From positions 1 to 9,187 of the forward strand of contig CAMPJU010000040.1 in the NCBI GenBank assembly GCA_946886995.1: 9,187 nucleotides of DNA, written 5' to 3'. Each line of letters begins with the position of its first letter. Positions within the stretch are counted from its first letter, which is position 1. The notes below the pieces were generated by a model, which saw nothing but the letters and a program-made list of their open reading frames with translations, made no database searches and was not told where the DNA came from. This document shows positions 1 to 9,187 of the stretch, one piece after another. Source of the DNA: an uncultured Lysobacteraceae bacterium. Its GTDB lineage: Bacteria; Pseudomonadota; Gammaproteobacteria; Xanthomonadales; Xanthomonadaceae. The position numbers were made by a program, and so were the translations under genes.

Positions 1-42
1 AGGGTCCTCGATACCCTGGCCCGGGCACGGCACGAACGCTGA
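1..42 (+). CDS. 3' end of an upstream gene, possibly another S9 peptidase (partial)
   Basis: Frame 1 reads RVLDTLARARHER followed by TGA at 40-42, so this looks like the last 13 codons of a gene entering from the left edge. The RVLxxLxR pattern resembles the C-terminal helix of the next gene (RVLGFLER). The DNA around both stop codons is also nearly the same: 35-53 matches 2127-2144 except for one extra G. This suggests, weakly, that the upstream gene is another S9 peptidase. Thirteen residues cannot establish a family, and the other two + strand frames also lack early stops here, so even the reading frame is a judgement. Confidence 0.45.
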   Translation, partial: RVLDTLARARHER

Positions 43-47
43 GCCCC

Positions 48-66
48 GCCGCGGCGCCGCCGCGGC
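48..66 (+). other. GC-rich hairpin just after the upstream stop codon
   Basis: An 8-bp perfect stem is formed by 48-55 (GCCGCGGC) and 59-66 (GCCGCGGC), with a 3-base loop. It lies 5 bases after the upstream stop codon. No T run follows, so it is not a standard intrinsic terminator. It could protect the 3' end of the upstream message or slow transcription, or it could simply reflect high GC content. Confidence 0.4.
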
Positions 67-69
67 CCA

Positions 70-91
70 AGCGCCACACGTTGTTGGCGCT
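70..91 (+). other. Second hairpin in the spacer before the first S9 gene
   Basis: A 7-bp stem is formed by 70-76 (AGCGCCA) and 85-91 (TGGCGCT), with an 8-base loop. The stretch after it is C-rich and then purine-rich, with no T tract. Together with the hairpin at 48-66 it fills most of the 79-base spacer, so it may act as an RNA processing or attenuation structure between two genes of one transcript. No function can be shown from sequence. Confidence 0.35.
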
Positions 92-102
92 CCCCCTGGA
101 AA

Positions 103-112
103 GTAGAGAGAG
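103..112 (+). promoter_or_regulatory. Weak purine-rich ribosome binding site for the first S9 gene
   Basis: The stretch GTAGAGAGAG lies 9 bases before the ATG at 122. It is a poor match to the Shine-Dalgarno consensus but is the only purine-rich stretch at a workable distance. It supports the ATG at 122, which is also the start that preserves a full signal peptide. Confidence 0.4.
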
Positions 113-121
113 CACCCCCCC

Positions 122-2134
122 ATGCGAATCCTGTTGCTGGCCGGCTTGCTGGCCATGAACCTGGCGCTCGCGCCGGGCCCGGCGCTCGCCGCCACGCCCG
201 GCGTCGACCGGCCCGACGTCGATCTGTTCATGCGCGATGATGCGATCGGCCAGATCAAGCTGTCCCCGGACGGGCGCTTCTATGCCGCCACGGTCCCCGG
301 CGAGGGCCGTTCGGTGCTGATGATGGTGCGTCGCGAGGACAACAAGGCCATCGCCATGTTCAGCCTCGGCAAGAACAGCTACGTCTACGACTTCCAGTGG
401 GTCAACCCGACCCGCGTGCTGATCAGCATGGCCGAGAAGATCGGCCTGCTCGACCAGCCGATGCTGACCGGCAACCTGTACGCCATCGACGCGGACGGCG
501 GCGATCCGGAGATCCTGGTGGGCCAGGACGTCCGCGAGATGAGCGCAGGCAGCCGCATCCGACGCAAGGAAACCGAGCACGTCGCCGCGTTCCTGCTCGA
601 CGCCCTGCCGGACGACGACCGCAACGTGCTGATCGAAGTGAGTGGCTTTGCCGGCGACTCCTTCAGCCGCGTCGAGAAGATGGACGTCTACAGCGGGCGA
701 CGTCAGCGCGTCACCAGTGGTCCGGTGATCAACGCCAGCTTCGCCACCGACGGCGATGGCGAGGTCCGTTTCATCGTGGGGTCCGACGTCGAGAACACCA
801 GCAAGCTCTACCATCGCGCCGGCGACGGCGCCGAGTGGGAGCTGGTGAACGACGAGTCGGTGTCCGGCATGGTGGTGTGGCCGCTCGGCTTTTCCGCGGA
901 CGGCAAGGTCGCCTACCTGCAGACCGAGCGCGCCGGCGGTCCCGACGCGGTCGTCGCCTTCGACCCCGCCACGGGGAAGCGGTCCGAGGTGTTCCGCGAC
1001 GACGACGTGGATCCGATGTCCACGATCCGTGGCAGCCGCGGCGTCCCGGTGGGCGTCGTCCTGCCCGACGGCCGGACGCGAAGCGTCTTCTTCGACCCGG
1101 AGGGCGAGGATGCCCGGCTCGTGCGCAGCCTGGAGCAGGCCTTCGAAGGTTCGACCGTCCGCGTCACCTCGCGCACGGCCGACGGCAAACTGCTGCTCGT
1201 GGAGGTCGACAACGACCGCAACCCGGGCGACATCTACCTGTTCGACACGCAGGACAAGCAGGCGCGGTACATGATCAGCCGCCGCGAATGGCTGGATCCG
1301 GAGGCGATGGCCGGGATGCGGCCGATCCAGCTGGAGGCGCGCGATGGCCTGGACCTGCACGGCTACCTGACCCTGCCGCCGGGCAGCGCCGGCAAGGATG
1401 TCCCGCTGGTGGTGATGCCCCACGGTGGACCCTACGGCATCGCGGACGTGTGGGGCTTCGATCCGCAAGTGCAACTGCTGGCGGCCGCCGGCTACGGCGT
1501 GCTCCAGGTGAACTTCCGGGGTTCCGGTTTCCGCGGCCGCGACTTCCTGCAGGCCGGTGCCCAGCAGTGGGGCCGCGCGATGCAGGACGACATCACCGAC
1601 GCGACCCGTTGGGCGATCGCCGAAGGCATCGCCGACGCGGACCGGATCTGCATCTTCGGGGCGAGCTATGGCGCCTACGCCGCGCTGATGGGCGTGGCGC
1701 GCGAACCGACGCTGTACCAGTGCGCGATCGGCTACGTCGGCGTCTACGACCTGCCGCTGATGTACGGGCAGGGCGACACCCGCGAATTGCGCTCCGGCCT
1801 CGCGTTCCTGCGCGACTGGGTCGGCGAGCGCGGCGGGCTGGCGGCCGTGTCCCCCGTGCACCTGGCCGACCGGATCGACGTGCCCGTGTTCCTCGCCGCC
1901 GGCGGCGAGGACGAGCGCACCCCCATCGAGCATTCGCACCGGATGGAGCGGGCCCTGCGCCAGGCCGGCGTGCCCGTGGAGACGCTGTATTACGACACCG
2001 AGGGCCACGGCTTCTACGTCGATGCCCACCGCGTCGAATTCCAGCAGCGGGTCCTCGGATTCCTGGAACGCCACATCGGCCCGAAGGACGCCGCGACGGC
2101 CGGCGTCGCGGGAGCGGCCAGCACGCAACGCTGA
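122..2134 (+). CDS. Secreted S9 family (prolyl oligopeptidase type) serine peptidase
   Basis: This 670-residue protein has the usual length and two-domain layout of S9 dipeptidyl/acylaminoacyl peptidases. A signal peptide is visible: hydrophobic core at residues 3-18 and an ALA-A cleavage site near residue 23. Residues about 40-400 form a beta-propeller-like region with repeats such as LSPDGRF (47-53). The C-terminal alpha/beta hydrolase domain holds the oxyanion-region motif HGGPYG (434-439), nucleophile Ser515 in GASYG, Asp597 in GGEDERTP and His629 in EGHGF, so the triad is complete. Cys510 and Cys534 flank the nucleophile at spacing seen in many secreted S9 enzymes and may form a disulfide. 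It probably cleaves peptides in the periplasm; exact specificity cannot be read from sequence. The next in-frame Met (residue 12) would cut into the signal peptide, so ATG 122 is preferred. It precedes the OPT transporter by 70 bp, probably in one operon. Confidence 0.93.
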   Translation: MRILLLAGLLAMNLALAPGPALAATPGVDRPDVDLFMRDDAIGQIKLSPDGRFYAATVPGEGRSVLMMVRREDNKAIAMFSLGKNSYVYDFQWVNPTRVLISMAEKIGLLDQPMLTGNLYAIDADGGDPEILVGQDVREMSAGSRIRRKETEHVAAFLLDALPDDDRNVLIEVSGFAGDSFSRVEKMDVYSGRRQRVTSGPVINASFATDGDGEVRFIVGSDVENTSKLYHRAGDGAEWELVNDESVSGMVVWPLGFSADGKVAYLQTERAGGPDAVVAFDPATGKRSEVFRDDDVDPMSTIRGSRGVPVGVVLPDGRTRSVFFDPEGEDARLVRSLEQAFEGSTVRVTSRTADGKLLLVEVDNDRNPGDIYLFDTQDKQARYMISRREWLDPEAMAGMRPIQLEARDGLDLHGYLTLPPGSAGKDVPLVVMPHGGPYGIADVWGFDPQVQLLAAAGYGVLQVNFRGSGFRGRDFLQAGAQQWGRAMQDDITDATRWAIAEGIADADRICIFGASYGAYAALMGVAREPTLYQCAIGYVGVYDLPLMYGQGDTRELRSGLAFLRDWVGERGGLAAVSPVHLADRIDVPVFLAAGGEDERTPIEHSHRMERALRQAGVPVETLYYDTEGHGFYVDAHRVEFQQRVLGFLERHIGPKDAATAGVAGAASTQR

Positions 2135-2191
2135 CCCCGCCGCGCACTTCCGGGGCGTGTCGTCCCGTGCCACCATCGGCCGCTGACACCC

Positions 2192-2197
2192 AGGGGA
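2192..2197 (+). promoter_or_regulatory. Ribosome binding site of the OPT transporter gene
   Basis: AGGGGA sits 7 bases before the ATG at 2205. It is a strong match in a good position and fixes the start of the transporter gene. Confidence 0.65.
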
Positions 2198-2204
2198 CGA
2201 GTCG

Positions 2205-4187
2205 ATGAGCACGCAGCACGCCGCACCGGGCGCCACGCCCGGCGCCATCCCGCAACTGACGTTCCGCGCCGTGCTGCTGGCGATCATCCTCGCGATGATC
2301 CTGGCCGCGGCCAATGCGTACCTCGGGCTGTTCGCCGGGCTGACCATCGCCACCGCCATCCCGGCGGCCGTCGTGTCGATGGGCGTTCTCCGCCTGCTCG
2401 GCGGCGGCACCATCCTCGAGAACAACATCGTCCAGACCGGCGCCTCGGCCGGCTCGTCGATCGCCGCGGGCGTGATCTTCACCATCCCGGCGCTGGTGCT
2501 GCTGGGGTACTGGGACGACTTCCGCTACTCGTGGGTGCTGGCGATCGCCGGCCTCGGCGGCCTGCTCGGCGTGCTGTTCTCGGTGCCGCTGCGCCGGACC
2601 ATGATCGTCGAGGACCCGCTGCCGTTCCCCGAAGGCAAGGCCGCGGCCGAAGTGCTGAAGGCCGGCGAGAACCCCGGCCCCGGCCTGAGGATCCTCGGGC
2701 TTGCCGCCGGGATCGGCGCGCTGGTGAAGCTGGCCGCCGGCAGCGGCATGCGGATGATGCCCGACACGGCGGCCGGCTCCGGCTACCTCGGCGGCTACCT
2801 GGGCTACCTCGGCACCAACCTGTCGCCGGCGTTGCTGGGCGTGGGCTACATCGTCGGCCTGAACATCGGGATCGTCGTGGTGTCCGGCAGCATCCTGTCC
2901 TGGCACATCGCGATCCCGGCCTACGAGGCGTTCTTCCTCGGCGGTGACGCGGCGCTCGCGGCGGCCGTCGCCGGCCAGGACGCGGCCACGACCGCCTTTG
3001 CGATCTGGGACGCCAAGATCCGCTACCTCGGCGTCGGCGCGATGCTCATCGGCGGCGTGTGGACCCTGTTCTCGCTGCGCAAGTCGTTGGTGTCCGGCAT
3101 CCGCAGCGGCATCGCGGCGGCCCGCAAGGGCGCCGGCGACAACATCGCCGAGACCGAGCGCGACCTGCCGATGAAGTGGATGCTCGCGGCACTGGTCGTG
3201 TTCGTGCTGCCGCTGCTGGCGCTGTACCAGGCCATCGTCGGCCAGTGGTTCGTCAGCATCCCGATGACGATCATCATGATCGTGGCGGGCTTCCTGTTCG
3301 TCTCGGTGTCGGCGTACCTGGCGGGGCTGGTGGGGTCGTCGAACAACCCGGTGTCGGGCATCACCATCGCGACCATCCTGTTCGCGGCGCTGGTGCTGGT
3401 GCTGCTGCTCGGCGCGGACTCGCCGATCGGCGCGGTCGCCGCGATCATGATCGGCGCGGTCGTGTGCTGCGCGGCGGCGGTCGGCGGCGACAACCTGCAG
3501 GACCTCAAGGCCGGCTACATCGTCGGCGCCACGCCCTGGAAGCAGCAGCTGATGCTCGGAATCGGCGCGTTCTCGTGCGCGCTGATCATGGCGCCGGTGC
3601 TCAACCTGCTGGCGGCCGCGTACGGCATCGGTCCGCCGACCGCGGAGCAGCCCAATTCGCTCGCCGCGCCGCAGGCGACGCTGATGGCGTCGGTGGCGCG
3701 CGGCATCTTCGGCGGCGAACTGCCCTGGGGCATGATCGCCCTCGGCGCGGTGGTCGGCGCATTGATCATCGGCCTGGACGAGGTGCTCAAGCGCCGCGGC
3801 TCCGACTTCCGCGTGCCCGTGCTGGCCGCGGCGATCGGCATCTACCTGCCGCTGGAACTGATGGTGCCGATCTTCCTCGGCGGCCTGCTGTCGTACCTGG
3901 TCGAGCGCAGGCATCGCCTGCCCAAGGGCGACGAGCCGCTGCGCGATCGCATCCATCGCCCGGGTACGCTCTTTGCCGCCGGCCTGATCACCGGCGAGGC
4001 ACTGATGGGCATCGCGATCGCGATCCCGATCGTCGTCGCCGGCAGTCCGGACGTGCTGGCGATGCCCGAGGGCCTGCAGTTCGGGCAACTGGTCGGGCTC
4101 GCCGTGCTCGCGCTGGTCGGCTGGCTGCTCTACCGCACCGGCGCGAAGGCCCGGGCGCTGGGCGAGGTCGAACCCGGCCCGATGTGA
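2205..4187 (+). CDS. OPT family oligopeptide transporter
   Basis: This 660-residue, very hydrophobic protein matches the bacterial OPT family, a group of proton-coupled inner-membrane importers of oligopeptides and, in the related YSL branch, metal chelates. Family-typical stretches appear in order: a first membrane segment ending AANAYLGLFAGLTIATAIPAA (from about residue 35), ENNIVQTGAS (72-81), LPFPEG (139-144), SSNNPVSG (378-385), GGDNLQDLK followed by GATPWKQQ (from 427), and GLITGEALMGI (593-603). I estimate 14-16 membrane helices; there is no cleavable signal peptide. Length is complete for the bacterial form. It lies between two secreted S9 peptidases, which suggests it takes up peptides they release. 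The substrate is inferred; bacterial OPT members are mostly uncharacterised, so a metal-chelate substrate remains possible. Confidence 0.94.
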   Translation: MSTQHAAPGATPGAIPQLTFRAVLLAIILAMILAAANAYLGLFAGLTIATAIPAAVVSMGVLRLLGGGTILENNIVQTGASAGSSIAAGVIFTIPALVLLGYWDDFRYSWVLAIAGLGGLLGVLFSVPLRRTMIVEDPLPFPEGKAAAEVLKAGENPGPGLRILGLAAGIGALVKLAAGSGMRMMPDTAAGSGYLGGYLGYLGTNLSPALLGVGYIVGLNIGIVVVSGSILSWHIAIPAYEAFFLGGDAALAAAVAGQDAATTAFAIWDAKIRYLGVGAMLIGGVWTLFSLRKSLVSGIRSGIAAARKGAGDNIAETERDLPMKWMLAALVVFVLPLLALYQAIVGQWFVSIPMTIIMIVAGFLFVSVSAYLAGLVGSSNNPVSGITIATILFAALVLVLLLGADSPIGAVAAIMIGAVVCCAAAVGGDNLQDLKAGYIVGATPWKQQLMLGIGAFSCALIMAPVLNLLAAAYGIGPPTAEQPNSLAAPQATLMASVARGIFGGELPWGMIALGAVVGALIIGLDEVLKRRGSDFRVPVLAAAIGIYLPLELMVPIFLGGLLSYLVERRHRLPKGDEPLRDRIHRPGTLFAAGLITGEALMGIAIAIPIVVAGSPDVLAMPEGLQFGQLVGLAVLALVGWLLYRTGAKARALGEVEPGPM

Positions 4188-4206
4188 CCCATCACTCCTG
4201 TCGTTC

Positions 4207-4211
4207 GAGGA
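4207..4211 (+). promoter_or_regulatory. Ribosome binding site of the DPP5-like gene
   Basis: GAGGA lies 7 bases before the ATG at 4219, within the 31-bp gap after the transporter stop. It supports this start, which gives an intact signal peptide. The gap is too short for a terminator, so cotranscription with the transporter is likely. Confidence 0.6.
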
Positions 4212-4218
4212 TTCCAGC

Positions 4219-7561
<3,343 letters not shown>

Positions 7562-7568
<7 letters not shown>

Positions 7569-7579
7569 GCGACGTGAGT
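7562..7579. repeat. Short tandem repeat across the convergent gene junction
   Basis: GACGTGAGC (7562-7570) is followed directly by GACGTGAGT (7571-7579), two 9-base copies differing at the last base. The first copy contains the TGA stop of DUF819 and the second reaches the final base of the corA stop codon. It is probably a small slippage duplication; no function is evident. Confidence 0.6.
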
Positions 7580-8583
7580 CAGAGCCAGCGCACCTTCTTG
7601 AGGTAGGCGAACAGGCCCACGGTCACCGCCGCGACCACGCCGATGAGGATCGCGTAGCTCCAGCGACCCGCCAGCTCCGGCATGTGCACGAAGTTCATGC
7701 CGTACCAGCTGGCGATCAGGGTGGGGGCCGCCAGCAGCGCGGCCCAGCCGGCCAGCCGCTTGACCACTTCGCCCTGGGCGATCGTGGCCAGCGACAGGTT
7801 CACCGTCATGGCGGCGGTCAGCGTCTCGCGCAACGTGTCGGTCGCTTCGTTGACCCGCACCGCATGGTCCAGCACGTCGCGGAAATACAGGCGCACCTCG
7901 TCCGGCACCAGCGAGCCGTGCATGCGGGTGAGCTGGGCCAGGATGTCCTGCAGCGGGGCGACGGCGAGCCGCAGCTGGGTCAGTTCGCGCTTGAACTCGT
8001 ACAGCCGGATGATCGTGTCGCGCTGGAAGTCCCGGGCGAACACCTGGTGCTCCAGCGCGTCGAGTGCCTCGCTGAACTCGGTGACGATCGGCAGGTAGTT
8101 GTCGACGACGTGGTCCAGCACCGCATACAGGCCGTACGCGGGGCCGAGCGCCAGCAGTTCGGGCTCCCGCTCGCATCGCGCGCGCACCGGGGCATACGAA
8201 AGCGAGAAGCCGTGGCGCACCGTCAGCAGGTAGCGCGGGCCGAGGAAGGCGTGGGTCTCGCCGAAGCGGATCCGTTCGTCGACGACCTGCGCGGTCTGCA
8301 TGACCACGAAAAGCGAGTCGCCATAGCTGTCGATCTTGGGCCGCTGGTGCGCGTGGTGCGCATCCTCGACGGCCAGGTCGTGGAGGCCGAACTCCTCCTG
8401 CAGCTTGTCGAGCAGCTCGATCGGCGGCTCGTACAGCCCCACCCACACGAACGTGCCGTCGTCCACCGCGAGCACGTCGCTGATGGCGTCGATGGTGATG
8501 TCGCTGCGCTGGCCATCGCGGTCGTACGCGGCGCAGTTGACGACGCCGCGAGGCCAGGTCGAGTCGGGGGGTGGCGCCTCCAT
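7579..8583 (-). CDS. corA: CorA family magnesium/cobalt channel protein
   Basis: This 334-residue protein has the CorA layout: a large N-terminal cytoplasmic domain with AVEDA and HQRPK (71-83), a long helical stalk (about 165-275), and two C-terminal membrane helices (about 277-294 and 309-327). The signature YGMNF is at 294-298, with MPEL at 301-304 in the loop, and the protein ends in a basic tail KKVRWL. CorA proteins form pentameric inner-membrane channels for Mg2+ (also Co2+, Ni2+), with the GMN loop as selectivity filter. Aligned without gaps to Thermotoga CorA from memory, the pore position normally Asn (288 there) is Gly271 here, while the Thr at 305 is kept as Thr288. The ATG at 8583 follows an AGGA site and lies 10 bp after the upstream stop, implying a shared operon. 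A transporter of Zn2+ or other cations within the wider CorA group is possible. Confidence 0.93.
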   Translation of the reverse strand: MEAPPPDSTWPRGVVNCAAYDRDGQRSDITIDAISDVLAVDDGTFVWVGLYEPPIELLDKLQEEFGLHDLAVEDAHHAHQRPKIDSYGDSLFVVMQTAQVVDERIRFGETHAFLGPRYLLTVRHGFSLSYAPVRARCEREPELLALGPAYGLYAVLDHVVDNYLPIVTEFSEALDALEHQVFARDFQRDTIIRLYEFKRELTQLRLAVAPLQDILAQLTRMHGSLVPDEVRLYFRDVLDHAVRVNEATDTLRETLTAAMTVNLSLATIAQGEVVKRLAGWAALLAAPTLIASWYGMNFVHMPELAGRWSYAILIGVVAAVTVGLFAYLKKVRWL

Positions 8584-8591
8584 GGCGGCAA

Positions 8592-8595
8592 TCCT
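8592..8595 (-). promoter_or_regulatory. corA: Ribosome binding site of corA, overlapping the upstream stop codon
   Basis: On the - strand AGGA (8595 to 8592) lies 8 bases before the corA ATG (8583-8581). Its first two bases are also the last two of the TAG stop (8596-8594) of the DUF4105-type gene. This arrangement suggests translational coupling of the two genes. Confidence 0.55.
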
Positions 8596-9187
8596 ACGCC
8601 GCCCGGAGCAGTCGGTCGTCGCGCCGCCACGTCGCCCACAGCGCGAGGTGCACGGGCAGCAGCAATGCGATCCAGCGCAGGTTGTCCTGTGCGCCCAGGG
8701 CGACGTGCAGCGCGAGCGCGACGGCTGCCGCGCCGGCGATCACGGCCAGGGCGGGGACGAACCAGCGCCCGGGCGGACGACCGCGGGCGATCCGCCACCC
8801 GCCCGGGAGGACGAGCAGGCACAGCGGCCCGTACACCAGCAGGTTGCGGTTTTCCCATCCGGCCCAGTGCGCGGTGCAGCACCACAGGAACAGCATCAGC
8901 AGGCCCAGCACGCCGCAGAGCGTCCAGAAAGGCAGTGCGGCGGCGGCCAGCACGCGCGGACGCCATCGGCCGACCACCACGATGCCGGCGGCCAGCACGA
9001 GCCCGGCCAGCGCGTACGGCCACCAGGGGCGCCGCAACGCGGCAGGTTCCGGTGCGATCCGGTGCGGCAGCAACTGTTGTTCCGCGCGCACCAATGGGCG
9101 GCCGTCCGCCAGGCGAAGGCCGCGCAGGCTGTCGGCCAGCCGCATCGGCACGAAGGCTTCCTGCCAAGCGGTCAGCGGCACGTCAGC
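8594..9187 (-). CDS. DUF4105-type membrane protein, C-terminal part (start outside window)
   Basis: The frame is open from the right edge to the TAG at 8596-8594, giving 197 residues. A GTG at 9181-9179 could be read as a start, but the two codons before it are open and the sequence begins in mid-domain, so the gene most likely starts beyond the window. The first part (LTAWQEAFVPMRLADSLRG) is soluble; then come about five hydrophobic segments, with the stretch WCCTAHWAGWENRNLLVYGPL between the second and third. That stretch, with its Thr-x-His and Asn-x-Asn-Leu-Leu-like pattern before a Pro-Leu, resembles the C-terminal region of DUF4105 proteins. That family includes enzymes linked to lipoprotein N-acylation in Bacteroidota (Lnb), but the catalytic N-terminal part is not in view, so no activity is claimed. 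The five-helix tail would anchor it in the inner membrane. It is followed 10 bp later by corA. Confidence 0.7.
   Translation of the reverse strand, partial: ADVPLTAWQEAFVPMRLADSLRGLRLADGRPLVRAEQQLLPHRIAPEPAALRRPWWPYALAGLVLAAGIVVVGRWRPRVLAAAALPFWTLCGVLGLLMLFLWCCTAHWAGWENRNLLVYGPLCLLVLPGGWRIARGRPPGRWFVPALAVIAGAAAVALALHVALGAQDNLRWIALLLPVHLALWATWRRDDRLLRAA

Noticed and set aside
81..109. Possible promoter TTGTTG (81-86), 17 bases, TAGAGA (104-109)
   Set aside because: Both boxes match the consensus poorly, and transcription would begin at about 116, removing the only candidate ribosome binding site.
2135..2155. CCCCG / CGGGG hairpin after the first S9 stop codon
   Set aside because: A 5-bp stem with an 11-base loop and no T tract is too weak to call a terminator in a GC-rich spacer; readthrough into the OPT gene is more likely.
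397..2208. A 603-codon + strand frame overlapping the first S9 gene
   Set aside because: It is a +2/+3 frame shadow, Arg/Gly/Pro-rich without recognisable domains, and it overlaps a gene with clear catalytic residues.
4012..4035. Repeated GCGATC units near the end of the OPT gene
   Set aside because: They lie within codons for an Ile/Ala-rich membrane helix (GIAIAIPIV) and are explained by codon preference.
8594..9181. Treating GTG at 9181 as the true start of a complete 195-residue protein
   Set aside because: The frame stays open to the window edge, the N-terminus begins in mid-domain without a signal or membrane segment, and the family has a longer N-terminal part.

Overview
The window is about 70% GC, almost fully coding, and reads like a chromosome segment of a high-GC gammaproteobacterium of the Xanthomonadaceae/Lysobacteraceae type (Lysobacter, Luteimonas, Pseudoxanthomonas). 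This placement rests on protein resemblance recalled from memory and on composition, not on a search. I see no rRNA, tRNA, insertion sequence, CRISPR array or phage gene, and no gene-free stretch over 300 bases.

Layout. Positions 1-42 hold the last 13 codons of an upstream + strand gene. A short GC-rich spacer with two hairpins follows (43-121). Four + strand genes then run head to tail: a secreted S9 serine peptidase (122-2134), an OPT-family oligopeptide transporter (2205-4187), a second secreted S9 peptidase resembling dipeptidyl peptidase 5 (4219-6321), and a DUF819 membrane protein (6318-7568) whose ATG overlaps the preceding stop by 4 bp. The gaps of 70, 31 and -4 bp, with no convincing terminator between, suggest one operon. 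Convergent to it, and separated by only 10 bp, lies a two-gene - strand unit: a DUF4105-type membrane protein entering from the right edge (8594-9187, start outside the window) and a CorA-family divalent cation channel (7579-8583).

How the genes may work together. The two S9 peptidases carry signal peptides and complete Ser-Asp-His triads, so they probably trim peptides in the periplasm. The OPT protein would take up short peptides across the inner membrane. DUF819 is an uncharacterised multi-pass protein with two similar halves, which is the architecture of a secondary transporter; its translational coupling to the DPP5-like gene suggests it handles a product of that enzyme. Together this looks like a peptide scavenging module, which fits protein-degrading xanthomonads. 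The OPT substrate and the role of DUF819 are inference. The CorA/DUF4105 unit looks functionally separate.

I did not find a clearly novel defence or mobile system. The points most worth following are the DUF819 coupling and duplication, the evidence for a possible third S9 paralogue just upstream, and an unusual pore residue in CorA.
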